Shown: positions 35,126-44,734 of the stretch, piece by piece
Position numbering within the stretch: the stretch's first letter is position 1
How the letters are laid out: the number at the start of each line of letters is the position of its first letter
NCBI GenBank assembly: GCA_963847145.1
Contig: CAWJYN010000008.1
Location: forward strand, 1-64,000
Length of the DNA: 64,000 nucleotides
Source of the DNA: JABFRJ01 sp963847145
Lineage (GTDB): Bacteria; Pseudomonadota; Alphaproteobacteria; Rhizobiales; Hyphomicrobiaceae
Direction of reading: 5' to 3'
Translations under genes and position numbers: made by a program
Notes under the pieces: generated by a model
Databases searched by the model: none
The model's input: only the letters and a program-made list of their open reading frames with translations
Told to the model about the DNA's origin: nothing

Positions 35126-35794
35126 TCACAGCGTATCGAGAATGCCGCGCACGAAGGTCGTCAGGCCCAACTGGCGGCGGCGTTTGAGGCGTTCGGCGGT
35201 GAGGATGGCGCTGAGGTTGGCGTGGCTTTCGTCGAGATCGCGGTTGACGATGACGTAGTCATATTCAGGCCAGTGGCTGATCTCGGCGCTGGCTTTTTTC
35301 ATACGTTTGGCAACGACTTCGGGTGTGTCCTGGGCGCGCGACTTGAGGCGGCCTTCGAGCGTTTTGCCATCGGGCGGCAGAATAAAGACGCGGACCAGAT
35401 CATGCGGCAGCTGCTCGTTGAGCTGCTGGGCGCCCTGCCAATCGATATCGAACAGCACGTCGCGGCCACCGGTCATGGCGTCGGTGACCGGCTTTTTGGG
35501 GGTGCCGTAGTGATGATCGAAGACGGCGGCCCATTCCAGCAGTTCGCCGGCGTCACGGCGGCGCGTGAATTCAGCTTCGGAGATGAAGTGATAGTCGTGG
35601 CCATCGACCTCGCCCGGGCGGGCTTTGCGCGTGGTGACGGAGACCGACATGGCGATGTGCTGATCGGAGGCGACCAGCCGATGCGCCAGCGTTGTCTTGC
35701 CGGCACCAGAGGGCGACGAGAGGACGAGCAACAGCCCGCGGCGTTCGATGGCGGCGGGCTTGGTGTTAGCTGCGCTTTTTGTCTTGGACGGCAT
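35126..35794 (-). CDS. gmk: Guanylate kinase
   Basis: 222 residues. P-loop SSPSGAGKTTL, GMP-binding VSVTTRKARPGEVDGHDYHF and EWAAVFDHHYGTPK, plus FDIDWQGAQQL. It phosphorylates GMP to GDP in nucleotide supply. The N-terminus has about 18 extra Lys/Ala/Thr-rich residues compared with compact homologues (MPSKTKSAANTKPAAIE). It lies 17 nt downstream of yicC, an arrangement conserved in many proteobacteria. Confidence 0.97.
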   Translation of the reverse strand: MPSKTKSAANTKPAAIERRGLLLVLSSPSGAGKTTLAHRLVASDQHIAMSVSVTTRKARPGEVDGHDYHFISEAEFTRRRDAGELLEWAAVFDHHYGTPKKPVTDAMTGGRDVLFDIDWQGAQQLNEQLPHDLVRVFILPPDGKTLEGRLKSRAQDTPEVVAKRMKKASAEISHWPEYDYVIVNRDLDESHANLSAILTAERLKRRRQLGLTTFVRGILDTL

Positions 35795-35811
35795 GCGGGA
35801 CCTTGTTCCAG

Positions 35812-36717
35812 CTATTCGATGTTTTGGACCTGCTCGCGCATCTGGTCGATGATGGCTTTGAGCTCCAGCCCCAGACGTGTGATCTCGGGGGCATTGGCTT
35901 TGGAGCAGAGCGTGTTGGCCTCGCGGTTGAATTCCTGGGTGAGGAAATCGAATTTTCGGCCGACTGGTTCTGGTGCGGCAAGCAACTCGCGGGCGGCGGC
36001 GATGTGCGAGGTGAGGCGCTGTAACTCTTCTTCGACGTCGGCGCGGGTGGCGAGGAGCGCTGCTTCCTGATGCAGGCGCGTGGGATCAAGCGCGGTGCCA
36101 CTGCTCTCCAACAGGCGCGCGACTTGCTCGCGCAGACGTTTGGCAATGGCGTCGGTGCTGCGGGCGGGGGCCGCCGTCACAGCCGTGACGATGCGCTCGA
36201 TGGTGGTCAGCTGATCAGACATGACGGCTGCCAAGCGGCGGCCTTCGCCAGCGCGGTTATCGATGAGGCTTTTGAGCGCCTGTTCAAAGCTCGCGACGAT
36301 GGCTGCGGTTCGTGCAGCGATGGTTGCTTCGTCGTCGGCGGTTTCGATGCTTTCAATGAGGCCGCGATGGGCGAGCAGGCTTTCGGCCGTGGGTGGCGGT
36401 CCGCCGACGCGGGCGCGCACGGCTTCAATGGCGCGGAGCAGATCATCAAGCACGGTTTCGTTGAGTTTGAGGGCCGGTGCGGCCATCCCTTGGCGCATGG
36501 TCAGAGTTGCGTTCAGGCTGCCGCGGGCGACCTGCTTGGTCGCAGCTTCCCGGAGCTTTGGCTCAAGTGCGTCCTGGCCGGGCGGCAGGCGCAACCGCAG
36601 GTCAAGCCCGCGGCCATTGACCGAGCGGATCTCCCAAGTCCAGGCGTGCGTGCCCGCGCTGGCGTCCGCGCTGGCGAAGCCGGTCATGCTCTTGAGCTGC
36701 GTCGGGGGCGTGGCCAT
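35812..36717 (-). CDS. yicC: YicC family endoribonuclease-like protein
   Basis: 301 residues. It starts with the family's LKSMTGFASAD and SVNGRGLDLRLRLPPG segments and ends with the conserved GRKFDFLTQEFNREANTL and KAIIDQMREQVQNIE blocks. E. coli YicC is a ribonuclease that can act on small RNAs. It is probably first in an operon with gmk. The 259 nt upstream (36718-36976) carries divergent promoters toward the serine hydrolase and no other gene. Confidence 0.92.
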   Translation of the reverse strand: MATPPTQLKSMTGFASADASAGTHAWTWEIRSVNGRGLDLRLRLPPGQDALEPKLREAATKQVARGSLNATLTMRQGMAAPALKLNETVLDDLLRAIEAVRARVGGPPPTAESLLAHRGLIESIETADDEATIAARTAAIVASFEQALKSLIDNRAGEGRRLAAVMSDQLTTIERIVTAVTAAPARSTDAIAKRLREQVARLLESSGTALDPTRLHQEAALLATRADVEEELQRLTSHIAAARELLAAPEPVGRKFDFLTQEFNREANTLCSKANAPEITRLGLELKAIIDQMREQVQNIE

Positions 36718-36976
36718 GGGTTAGGAGCAATGCGGTCAGAGGACGGACTAGAAGCAGATGTTTAATCTGAGCGACCATACCCGGGGGCGGCGCATGGGAC
36801 AAGGAAGTGTGGCGCCCAGGAAGTGTGGCGCTCGACGGGTCAAGGTCAGGCCGGTTTTTTGGGTGAAGGATAGGACTAAGTGACCGCTGTTCGTCTGAGA
36901 TTCGTGGTCACGGCGTTGACAGTGCCTGCGGTCGGTGAAACCGTTACTCACACTCATAATGCCTGGGAGGCAGCAC

Positions 36977-38266
36977 ATGCATTTTCGCGTTTTATCACTG
37001 GCCGCCGTTGGTGTCTCCTTGGCCATGGGCCTGGCGCCTGTGTCATCCGCTTTGGCGCAGCGGGTGCTCGCCACCGCGACTAATCCTGCGGACGTTGGTT
37101 TTTCTGCCGAGCGCTTGAAGCGCATCACGGCGGCGCTTGAGGCTGATGTGAAGGCTGGCATCATCCCCGGTGCGATCGTGGTGGTGGGCCGCAAAGGGCG
37201 GATTGCGTACTCGGAAAGTGTCGGCCAGCTCGATCCGGAAGCGAAAACGCCGATGAGCCGTGATGGCATCTTCCGCATCTATTCGATGACCAAGCCGATC
37301 ACGTCGGTGGCCGCCATGATGTTGATGGAAGAGGGCAAGATCGCGCTGTCTGATCCGGTGGCGAAATACATTCCGGAATTTGCCACGGTGAAAGTCGGCG
37401 TGGAGAAGGCTGGTGCCGATGGTAAGCCGGCGCTGGATCTGGTGGCTCCACGGCGGCCGATGACAGTGCAGGATCTGCTGCGTCACACGTCTGGGCTCAC
37501 GTATGGGTTTTTCGGCACGGGTGCTGTGAAGCAAGCGTATCTCGACAGCAAAGGCATCTTTGGTGCCGATCTCACCAATGCTGATTTCGCAAAGGGACTG
37601 GCGACGCTGCCGCTGATGCACCAACCGGGCAGTAACTGGGAATACAGCCAATCAACCGATGTGCTGGGCCGTGTCATCGAAGTGGCGTCCGGCAAGACGC
37701 TTTATGCGTTCATGAAGGAACGCATCCTCGATCCGCTGGGCATGAAGGACACCAGCTTCTACGTCGACGACAAAGCCAAGTTCCCGCGCATTGCCGAGCC
37801 GTTCGCGGCGGATCGCAGTTTCGGCGTCAATGCGAACATGTCGGACCCGCGTCTGCCGGTGAAATATGAATTGGGCGGTGGCGGCATGGTGTCGACCGCG
37901 GCGGACTATGCGCGCTTTCTGCAGATGATGGTCAATGGCGGGCTGCTGGACGGCAAGCGTTATCTGTCGCCGACAACCGTCAAGTACATGACGTCTGATC
38001 ATTCCGCTGGTATCGGGCTCGGGTCGGCGTATCTGCCGGGTGATGGCTATGGCTTCGGGCTTGGCTTCCAAGTGCGGCGCGAGGACGGCATGGCACCGCT
38101 GCCGGGCACGGCCGGCGACTATTCCTGGGGTGGCGCGGGCGGTACGGCCTTCTGGGTCGACCCCAAGAAGGACATGTACGTCATCTTGATGCTGCAGTCG
38201 CCCAAGCAGCGTCTCGTCTGGCGCACGAAACTGCGCAGCCTGGTGTACGCCGCGATTGAGAAGTGA
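36977..38266 (+). CDS. Exported serine hydrolase, beta-lactamase/esterase family
   Basis: 429 residues. The ATG at 36977 has GGGAGG 6 nt upstream and opens a signal peptide (MHFRVLSLAAVGVSLAMGLA, cleavage near SALAQ), so the enzyme is periplasmic. Nucleophile motif SMTK (Ser103, Lys106) in RIYSMTKPITS; second motif Tyr in WEYSQSTDVLGRVIE; LLRHTSGLTYGFFG loop; YELGGGGMVSTAADYARFL; third-motif region WGGAGGTAFWVDP. Its layout is that of EstB-like carboxylesterases. It is distinct from the cytoplasmic paralogue at 24383-25543. Confidence 0.9.
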   Translation: MHFRVLSLAAVGVSLAMGLAPVSSALAQRVLATATNPADVGFSAERLKRITAALEADVKAGIIPGAIVVVGRKGRIAYSESVGQLDPEAKTPMSRDGIFRIYSMTKPITSVAAMMLMEEGKIALSDPVAKYIPEFATVKVGVEKAGADGKPALDLVAPRRPMTVQDLLRHTSGLTYGFFGTGAVKQAYLDSKGIFGADLTNADFAKGLATLPLMHQPGSNWEYSQSTDVLGRVIEVASGKTLYAFMKERILDPLGMKDTSFYVDDKAKFPRIAEPFAADRSFGVNANMSDPRLPVKYELGGGGMVSTAADYARFLQMMVNGGLLDGKRYLSPTTVKYMTSDHSAGIGLGSAYLPGDGYGFGLGFQVRREDGMAPLPGTAGDYSWGGAGGTAFWVDPKKDMYVILMLQSPKQRLVWRTKLRSLVYAAIEK

Positions 38267-38501
38267 AGGAGCATGCAACGGCGGGTGGGCGTTGCACCGC
38301 TCGCCGCCCCACCGTTCTCGCCTTGCATCGATGGAGTGCGAGATCTGTGGGCGGATAACCCCGGACGCGGGTACGCGGTCCGGGGGCCATCCGCCGCTCC
38401 AGGGCGCGATTTCTCTACAGCACCATCGGCGTCCGGCACTGGTGGTTACCCCGCAAGGGGACTTCCAAGTGGTCGCGGCGCGGAATGGCGCCTAACCCAC
38501 C
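38267..38501. other. Intergenic with traces of the REP-like family
   Basis: 235 nt between convergent genes. It contains GCCTTGCATCGATGGAGTGC near 38322, a sequence also flanking the element at 16460-16576, followed by TGGGCGGAT and, near 38495, CCACCCTACGG. No full palindromic copy remains. Confidence 0.45.
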
Positions 38502-39716
38502 CTACGGTTTGAGATTTGTATTGGGCGCGGTTGGCGCCAACTCCGGCCCGTCGAAGCCATACAGCCAATCAAGGCGGGTGATGGCGGTGCTGGCGGGCAG
38601 CGTGCGGAGTGCGAGATCGCGGGCGGCAGCCAAGGGACCTGAGAGGTGGAAGATCTGGCCGTTGCGGGTGGCGGTGGATTGGACGCGGGCCACGCGGGCT
38701 TGGCGGGTGGTCGCGTAGTGGACCAGCGCGGCTGATAGGTTTGTGGCGTTGCCGGCTATCGATGCTGCAAGCTGCACGGCATCTTCCAAGGCCATCGCGC
38801 CGCCTTGAGCGAGGAACGGCAGCACGGGATGGGCAGCATCGCCGAGTAACGCAATGCGTTGATTGGCCCATGTGTCGAGCTGTAGTGGCGCGGTGAGCGA
38901 CCACTTATGCCAGCCCGGCGCTGCCGCGAGCGCGCCTTGGAGTTCCGGTGAAAACGACTGCGTGGCACGGGCGACATCAGACGCTTCAGCCGGTGCGTTC
39001 CACGACGTGCCCTGCCATGCGTCAGAGACAATGACGACGACGTTGATGCTGCGGCCGGCGTGCACGGGATAGTGCACCACGTGCGCTTTGGGGGCGAGCC
39101 AGGCGCCAACGTCGGATGCCGCGAGGATGCTCGCTTGGCTGGTCGGGATCAGCGTTCGGAAGGCAATGTGGCCGGATGGGATCGGTTTTGCTGCGGGCGC
39201 GATGGCGGCGCGCGTTCGCGACCATACTCCATCCGCGCCGATGAGGGCTGCGCCTGATAGGGTGCGGCCGGCGGAAGAGGTGACAGAAGGCCCTGCGGCT
39301 GTTTGGGAGGCGGTGGCGGCGTCGAAGTCCCGCACAATTGTGACGTCAGGCGTTGCTGCGGCTGCATCGGCGAGCACGCGATGCAGGTCGGCGCGGTGCA
39401 CGACCCAATAGGGCGCGCCGTAGCGGGCTTCCACAAACCCGCCCAGCGGGGCTCGCGTCAGGATTTGGCCGTCGCGGCCGCGGCGGATAGCCAATGCGTC
39501 TGGATACGACGCAAAGGGGGCGATGGCACTCGCAACGCCAAGCTGGCGGAGGGCTTTGGTTGCATTGGGTCCAAGCTGGATGCCGGCCCCTGCTTCGCTG
39601 GCACCGGCGTTGCGTTCAAGGACGACGCTCTTGCGGCCGATCTTGGCCAGTGCCAGCGCCGCCGCCAAGCCGCCAATGCCACCGCCAGCGATGAGGATTG
39701 GCGGGTGAGAGGACAT
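38502..39716 (-). CDS. FAD-dependent aromatic hydroxylase (salicylate hydroxylase-like)
   Basis: 404 residues. FAD dinucleotide motif LIAGGGIGGLAAALALA at the N-terminus, a middle GADGVWSRTRAA (the DG motif) and C-terminal GDAAHPVLPFLAQGGAMALE (GD motif). This is the group A flavin monooxygenase layout, using NAD(P)H and oxygen to hydroxylate aromatics. Salicylate or 3-hydroxybenzoate hydroxylases are the nearest in pattern, and the substrate is not determined. It is alone on this strand, 141 nt downstream of the zinc-finger gene with a repeat in between. Confidence 0.88.
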   Translation of the reverse strand: MSSHPPILIAGGGIGGLAAALALAKIGRKSVVLERNAGASEAGAGIQLGPNATKALRQLGVASAIAPFASYPDALAIRRGRDGQILTRAPLGGFVEARYGAPYWVVHRADLHRVLADAAAATPDVTIVRDFDAATASQTAAGPSVTSSAGRTLSGAALIGADGVWSRTRAAIAPAAKPIPSGHIAFRTLIPTSQASILAASDVGAWLAPKAHVVHYPVHAGRSINVVVIVSDAWQGTSWNAPAEASDVARATQSFSPELQGALAAAPGWHKWSLTAPLQLDTWANQRIALLGDAAHPVLPFLAQGGAMALEDAVQLAASIAGNATNLSAALVHYATTRQARVARVQSTATRNGQIFHLSGPLAAARDLALRTLPASTAITRLDWLYGFDGPELAPTAPNTNLKP

Positions 39717-39745
39717 GGGGCTCGGTCTTTATCTTGGCTGATGAA

Positions 39746-39798
39746 GCCAAGGGGCTCTGCCCCTTGACCCCGCAAAAGGGCTCGCCCTTTTGAAACCC
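39746..39798. repeat. Dispersed double-hairpin repeat
   Basis: Hairpins CCAAGGGGCtctGCCCCTTG and AAAAGGGCtcGCCCTTTT, ending GAAACCC. Close copy of 59321-59373 and 6181-6233. The stretch after it also carries a short direct repeat, GGAAAGAGCGATGCTTG, near 39818 and 39836. Confidence 0.8.
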
Positions 39799-39857
39799 GC
39801 TTTTGGCGCGTTAACGGAAAGAGCGATGCTTGTATGGAAAGAGCGATGCTTGGCGCT

Positions 39858-40109
39858 TTAACCAACCATGTCGGCTTTGGAGACGATGGCGCCGCGGGGA
39901 TCGGTCTGGTCGGCATGGAGGCGGCCGTCGTGGACATAAAGCGTCGAGCAGTAGGGGCAAAGGATCTGGGTGTCCTGGCCCATGTCGAGGAAAACGTGCG
40001 GATGGTCGAACGGTGGGCGCGCGCCCATGCACTGCAATTCTTTGACGCCGACGAAGATTTTCTCGGCGCCCTGGTCATTGGCAAGGTGCGGGGTGGCGTG
40101 GTCGGCCAT
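39858..40109 (-). CDS. Zinc-finger (zf-CHCC type) protein, NDUFS6-like
   Basis: 83 residues from the ATG at 40109. The pattern ELQCMGARPPFDHPHVFLDM then ILCPYCSTLYVH gives the Cys, His, Cys-x2-Cys zinc set of the zf-CHCC family, related to the mitochondrial complex I accessory subunit NDUFS6. In alphaproteobacteria this small protein is associated with complex I. An in-frame extension to 40163 is possible but lacks a better start. Confidence 0.85.
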   Translation of the reverse strand: MADHATPHLANDQGAEKIFVGVKELQCMGARPPFDHPHVFLDMGQDTQILCPYCSTLYVHDGRLHADQTDPRGAIVSKADMVG

Positions 40110-40234
40110 GCGGGAGTTCCTGGTTGGAATTGATGGCGCAGCAATAGCGGGGACGGGGCGCAAATGATAGGGGAAGGCTGGAACAGGGGAAGGCTGGGCA
40201 CCTTTGAGACATCAGTGCCGCGGTGGGAGGGTCG

Positions 40235-40546
40235 ATGAGCGCCGATAGAAAATGTCATCTCTGTGATGGTCGAATGCGCCAAACTATGGCGACGTCGGCG
40301 AACCTTGTTCCGACCAGAACGTGGTTCAAGTGCGAAAAATGCGAAAAAGAAATGTCACTGCCGACCTATCCGTGGATTGGCCTGGTGGCTGTTGGGGGCG
40401 TCTATTGCTTCTTCGGAGGCAGGCATTCCGCAGAGACGGGCGGTGCGGCCAATCCGAGCTTGCTTGGGCCCGGGCTGGGCTTGATGCTCGGCCTTTATGT
40501 GGCATTCATGATCTACCAGAATTTGCGGTCGCCAACGATCTCTTAA
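40235..40546 (+). CDS. Small membrane protein with zinc-ribbon-like cysteines
   Basis: 103 residues from the ATG at 40235 (GGGAGG 4 nt upstream). Cys-x2-Cys pairs in KCHLCDGRM and FKCEKCEKEM make a likely zinc ribbon at the N-terminus. Two hydrophobic segments follow (WIGLVAVGGVYCFFG and GLGLMLGLYVAFMIY). No recognised family or known function. Confidence 0.7.
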   Translation: MSADRKCHLCDGRMRQTMATSANLVPTRTWFKCEKCEKEMSLPTYPWIGLVAVGGVYCFFGGRHSAETGGAANPSLLGPGLGLMLGLYVAFMIYQNLRSPTIS

Positions 40547-40617
40547 ACTTAGACGTTGGAGCTTAGACGTTGGGCGTTGACGACTTGACCCCAGCCGTTC
40601 CCATTTGGACTCTTGCA

Positions 40618-41375
40618 ATGCCAACGTTCACCCACGATGCCGTCGAAATCGCCTACATCGACGAAGGTCCGCGCGACGGCGAGCCCATTCTGTTGATCCA
40701 CGGCTTTGCGTCAAACCACAAGACGAACTGGGTCGATACGATCTGGGTGCGCGCGCTCACCCGCAACGGCCGGCGGGTGATTGCGATGGACAATCGCGGG
40801 CATGGGGCGAGCACGAAGCTGTATGGCCATGACGACTATGGCTCGCCGCTGATGGCGGAGGATGCGCGGCGGTTGTTGGACCATCTCGGCATTCAGCGGG
40901 CGGATGTGATGGGCTACTCGATGGGCGCGCGGATCACGGCGTTTCTGGCGCTGGCGCATCCGAACGGGTGCGGAGTGCGATTTTTGCGGGGCTCGGCATC
41001 AATATGGTGCGCGGGCTGGCCGGCACGGGGCCGATTGCGCATGCGCTGGAAGCGGACAGCATCGACGATGTGACGAACCCGACGGCGCGGACGTTCCGGG
41101 CGTTTGCCGAACAGACCGGCGGTGATTTGAAGGCGTTGGCTGCCTGCATCCGCTCGGCGCGGTCGGTGATTTCGGGGGAGATGCTGGCGACGTTGACGAT
41201 GCCGGTGCTGGTGGCGGTCGGCACAGACGATGTGATCGGCGGCTCGGCCACGCAGCTGGCGGCGCTGATCCCGGGCGCTGTTGCCCTCGAGATCCAGGGG
41301 CGCGACCATATGAAGGCCGTGGGCGACCGCAGCTACAAGGAGGGTGTAGAGGCGTTTTTGAGGGCGCGGGCGTGA
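40618..41375 (+). pseudogene. Alpha/beta hydrolase, one frameshift
   Basis: From the ATG at 40618 the frame reads MPTFTHDAVEIAYIDEGPRD, LLIHGFASNHKTNWVDTIW and the nucleophile elbow GYSMGARITAFLALAHP. A one-base deletion near 40969 then moves the rest to another frame: RSAIFAGLGINMVRGLAGTG, MPVLVAVGTDDVIGG (acid) and IQGRDHMKAVGDRSY (catalytic His). Restoring one G after the CCG of HPE makes a normal hydrolase of about 250 residues. All catalytic residues are present in the joined product, so a sequence error is as likely as true inactivation. Confidence 0.85.
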
Positions 41376-41547
41376 GGCACGCGGACCAGGGGTACTGGGT
41401 CACAGTTGGTCAAATTTTGGTCAGGCCCAGCCAAAGCCCCCCAAGCCTCTCGACAAAATGACACAATTACCGCCACAACTGATGTGCGAAGCGGAGCCGG
41501 AAGGCCGCTTTTCCCATACAGTGTGACCCGGCAAGGATGCCTGGCTG

Positions 41548-42195
41548 ATGCGTGTCTCCCGTTCTGTCCTGCTGATCCAGCTTTGGGCACTGGTTTTGTG
41601 CGCGAGTGCCGTGCCGGCGGCGATGGCGCAGAGCAAGCCAGGGGATGCGGAGTTGCTCAAAGGGTTGCGTGCGGGCGGCTATGTTGTCGTCATGCGCCAT
41701 GCCACGGCAGATCCTGACAAGGCCGATGCAGAGCCGCTCAATTTCCGGAACATCAAGATCCAGCAACCGTTGACGGACCTAGGCCGGCAATCGGCCAAGG
41801 CGCTGGGGGACCAGTTCCGCCGCCTTGGCATATCGTTCGGCGAAGTGCTGACCAGCCGTTTCAACCGGGCGTATCAAACGGCGGTGCTGGCCGGCTACAA
41901 GGGTGCGAAGGCGGTCACGGAGTTGACCGAGGGCTCGCTGGTGGTGCCACCCAATGAGCAGCGGCGGCGGGCAGCGTTTTTGCGCGAGTTGACGGTGGCG
42001 GCGCTGGCGCCAGGGCAGAACCGATTGATTGTCACCCACCGGGTCAACATCGCCCAGGCCTACGGCAAGGAATGGTACGACGTGAAAGAGGGTGAGGCAT
42101 CGATCTTCAAGGTGGAGCGCGGCGCGTATTCCCTGCTTGCACGCCTGCAACTCGACGAATGGGGCCGCCTGGCGCTGGTCGCCAACAAGTCGTGA
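41548..42195 (+). CDS. Exported histidine phosphatase family protein
   Basis: 215 residues. Signal peptide MRVSRSVLLIQLWALVLCAS with cleavage near AMAQ. The phosphoenzyme motif is VVMRHATADP (RHA), the LTDLGRQSAKALGDQF helix follows, then SRFNRAYQTA, and the second His is in LIVTHRVNIAQAYG. Family members remove phosphate from diverse substrates in the periplasm; the substrate here is unknown. It is followed by several hairpins. Confidence 0.88.
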   Translation: MRVSRSVLLIQLWALVLCASAVPAAMAQSKPGDAELLKGLRAGGYVVVMRHATADPDKADAEPLNFRNIKIQQPLTDLGRQSAKALGDQFRRLGISFGEVLTSRFNRAYQTAVLAGYKGAKAVTELTEGSLVVPPNEQRRRAAFLRELTVAALAPGQNRLIVTHRVNIAQAYGKEWYDVKEGEASIFKVERGAYSLLARLQLDEWGRLALVANKS

Positions 42196-42208
42196 GTTGG
42201 GGCGGGCA

Positions 42209-42236
42209 CCTTCTCCCCTTCGCGAAGGGGAGAAGG
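42209..42236. repeat. Perfect 28-bp palindrome downstream of the histidine phosphatase
   Basis: Arms CCTTCTCCCCTTC and GAAGGGGAGAAGG with two bases between them, starting 14 nt after the stop codon. It may work as a transcription terminator, but no T-run follows. C/T-rich palindromes of this kind also occur as dispersed repeats in related genomes. Confidence 0.7.
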
Positions 42237-42265
42237 AAAGTGTGAGCTCTCCGTCTCCGCCCGTC

Positions 42266-42294
42266 TGCCGCGTTAACACTTTGCTAACGCGGCA
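42266..42294 (+). terminator. Candidate hairpin terminator
   Basis: Arms TGCCGCGTTA and TAACGCGGCA, 9-nt loop, followed by AAAAA on the plus strand, so the T-run is on the other strand. No minus-strand gene ends here, so a terminator role is weakly supported. Confidence 0.4.
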
Positions 42295-42801
42295 AAAACC
42301 GAGACTCTTTTGCACCAGGGGTGGGGGATCAGTGGGTTGGGCGGTTCGCCGCAGCGGACTTTTTGGGGCCGCCCCCTCGACGCCACAGGCCTTACGGCCT
42401 TGATAAACCCTGCTAATTCGCCGTGCGGCGGCGCTGCGTTGCAAAGACGCCACAATTGTGGGGGTTCGGGCGGATTGGCGCTTGGTTGTGTTTGCGGCCC
42501 CCCCGACTCAATTTATAGCCAACTCCAGTAGCAGTGCGGTTGGACCTTCCCAGGTCTGTTCGTTGGCCATGCAGACAGTCGGAACCCCGATCACGGTTTC
42601 ACACGACGCACCGACGCAGCAGGAAGCTAGTCCGGCGATCTCGAGTAACCGCACCATCAGTAAATCGTTGCGTCCCTTCAAGCGCGTTCAATCCACGACG
42701 TAATCGCACACGCGCGTGCGTACGTCTCGGATCGAACGCGAGCAGCCGCCGGACTGCGCGTGTCGCTTCCTGCTTTTGAGCAACTTTACTGGAGATACCT
42801 C
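42295..42801. other. Leader region of the porin gene
   Basis: About 500 nt without a gene. It holds a diverged double-hairpin repeat at 42364-42412 (GGGGCCGCCCCC, then AGGCCTTACGGCCTT, ending AAACCC) and the GGAGA ribosome binding site of the porin. A long untranslated leader is common for porin genes, but no promoter can be placed with confidence. Confidence 0.45.
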
Positions 42802-44302
42802 ATGAACGAGGGACTTAAGAAGAAAATCAGCCTGACCGCGATGGCGGTGTCGGCTGGCATGGTACTGGGCATGACTTCGGCACTCGCAGCGGATCTGGGC
42901 GGCAACTGCTGCGCCGATCTCGAAGAGCGCGTCGCTGAACTCGAAGCCACAACGGCTCGCAAGGGCACCCGCAAGACTTCGCTCGAAGTCTGGGGCGTCG
43001 TGAACCAGGCGATCACGGGCTGGGATGATGGCAAGCGCGGCAACGCGACCATCGGTCACGGCAACCATAACCTGCAGACCCGCTTCGGTCTCCGCGGCAA
43101 CGCGAAAATCGGTGGCGACTACTCGGCTGGTTACTCCATCGTGATGGATGTGGGCGATCAGGGCCGTACGTCGACTTTCAGCCAGGTGCAGGACATCGGC
43201 GGCTCTAAGTTCGCTGGTGCTGGTGCATCGCGCGCTGGTGAAGATTACATGGTCCGCATGCGTGATGCGAACTGGTGGATCGAGTTCGAGCCGTCTTGGC
43301 CGCGTGACAATGGGCCGTATTACCAGCGAACTCGCCACGGGTTCTCCTGACATCGCTGGCATCCTGCATGCTGTCGGCGACGACGTCGGTTGCAACGGCG
43401 GCGGTCTCCGCTTCCGCAACTCTGCGTCTGGCGCGCTCAGCGGACACGGCAATTGCTTCGCTTGTCACCTGGTTGCGGTGGCCCCTGGGCCAACCGTCTG
43501 CAGGGCATCAAGTATCAGTCGCCGACCCTCGCTGGCTTCCAGCTGCTCGCCACCTACGGCGGCAACATGAAGGTCGAGACCGGTCACTTCGATACGTCGG
43601 CTGCTAACGCTGCCAACGCTGGTCAGGAAATCGGCGTCGGTCTGCGCTACGCTGGTGAATTCAACGGCGTCCGCCTTGCCTTTAACACGGGCGTGCAGTG
43701 GGACCGTTATGACCGCAGCCTTTCCGCAGTCTATGCAAACGGTGAAGCTGACGGCGACAACGTCGCTCACCTCTTCGAGCCTCGATTTCTCGTCGGCTGA
43801 TACCCGCCTGTTCGATCTTGGCGGCGCTATCATGCATGTGCCGACTGGCTTGTTTGCCACCGGTAACTACTCGAACCTGTCGATCAACGCTCAGCTCCCG
43901 GGTACGGGTGCCTCGAACGTTGCTCCGACGACGCTGGGTTCGCGCGATGCGACTCGCTGGACCATCCATGCCGGTATCAGCCGGAACTGGACTGGGCTCG
44001 GCAACACCGCGTTCTACGGTGAATACCTGAAGTATGAAAACTTCAAGTATGCCTACAACCAGTACACTGCGGCTAACACGTTCAACCCGGCTACTGGGTT
44101 GGTCACTTCGACGTTCACCGCTGGTGGTGCTGCGAAGGGCGACAACATGAGTGTCTGGGGTCTGGGTATGAACCAGGCGATCGACGCTGCTGCAATGGAT
44201 CTGTATGTCAACTATCGGAACTACAAGGCATCTGATCCGTCTGTGGCTGCTGGTCTGAACAACGTCTCGGTCATCACCACCGGTGCTCGCATCCGCTTCT
44301 GA
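42802..44302 (+). pseudogene. Alphaproteobacterial outer-membrane porin, three frameshifts
   Basis: The ATG at 42802 follows GGAGA and opens a signal peptide (MNEGLKKKISLTAMAVSAGM, cleavage near ALAA), then a short coiled coil (CCADLEERVAELEATTARKG) and beta strands. An extra T near 43285 (GAGTTCGAGC for GAGTCGAGC), a one-base loss near 43480 and another extra T near 43774 (CTCTTCGAGC for CTCTCGAGC) break the frame. Joined, it continues SSRLGRVTMGRITSELATGS, NRLQGIKYQSPTLAGFQLLA, SLDFSSADTRLFDLGGAIMH and ends GARIRF, with the C-terminal Phe typical of outer-membrane barrels. A good terminator follows. Sequence error is likely. Confidence 0.88.
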
Positions 44303-44329
44303 TCTCATCTGAGATTTAGGCAAGACGGA

Positions 44330-44356
44330 GGGCCGCTCTCACGAGCGGCCCTTTTT
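44330..44356 (+). terminator. Rho-independent terminator of the porin gene
   Basis: Perfect 8-bp stem GGGCCGCT/AGCGGCCC, 6-nt loop, then TTTTT, starting 27 nt after the porin stop codon. Confidence 0.92.
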
Positions 44357-44379
44357 CGTTGGTGCCGCGGCATTATTTG

Positions 44380-44486
44380 TAGGGCGGAAGAGGACGTGTT
44401 TCGCGTCCGTCATCCGCCGGTGAAGGTGGTGGGCGAGGTGTTGCCCTGGACTGGCGGATTTCGCGATGCTCATCTGCCCTACGAAT
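44380..44486. repeat. REP-like element copy A upstream of the RAYT remnant
   Basis: Starts TAGGGCGGAAGAGGACG and ends GCTCATCTGCCCTACGAAT, with internal CATCCGCC and GGCGGATTTCGCGATG. Same family as 16460-16576 in opposite orientation. Confidence 0.82.
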
Positions 44487-44517
44487 CCCGATCTCCATCG
44501 AGGCAGAGCGAGCCTTG

Positions 44518-44604
44518 TAGGGCGGAAGAGGACGCGGTTCAGCGTCCGTCATCCGCCGGGCAGGTGGTGGCGAGGGTCTGCGCGCGCGACGCTCATCCGC
44601 CCGG
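44518..44604. repeat. REP-like element copy B upstream of the RAYT remnant
   Basis: Starts TAGGGCGGAAGAGGACGCG, has CGTCATCCGCCGGG inside and ends CGACGCTCATCCGCCCG. A more decayed third copy follows at about 44635-44710 (GAGAGGACGCGC... ACTCATCC). Confidence 0.78.
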
Positions 44605-44734
44605 TCCGATCTCCATCGGGCAGCGAGCCTTCTGTGAGAGGACGCGCTCCTCACCGCCGGGGGCGGGTGGTTGCGAGGCGTGCCGGTGGCGGCTTCGCAC
44701 ACTCATCCGTGCTGCGGTTTTCTTCGGAACTTCG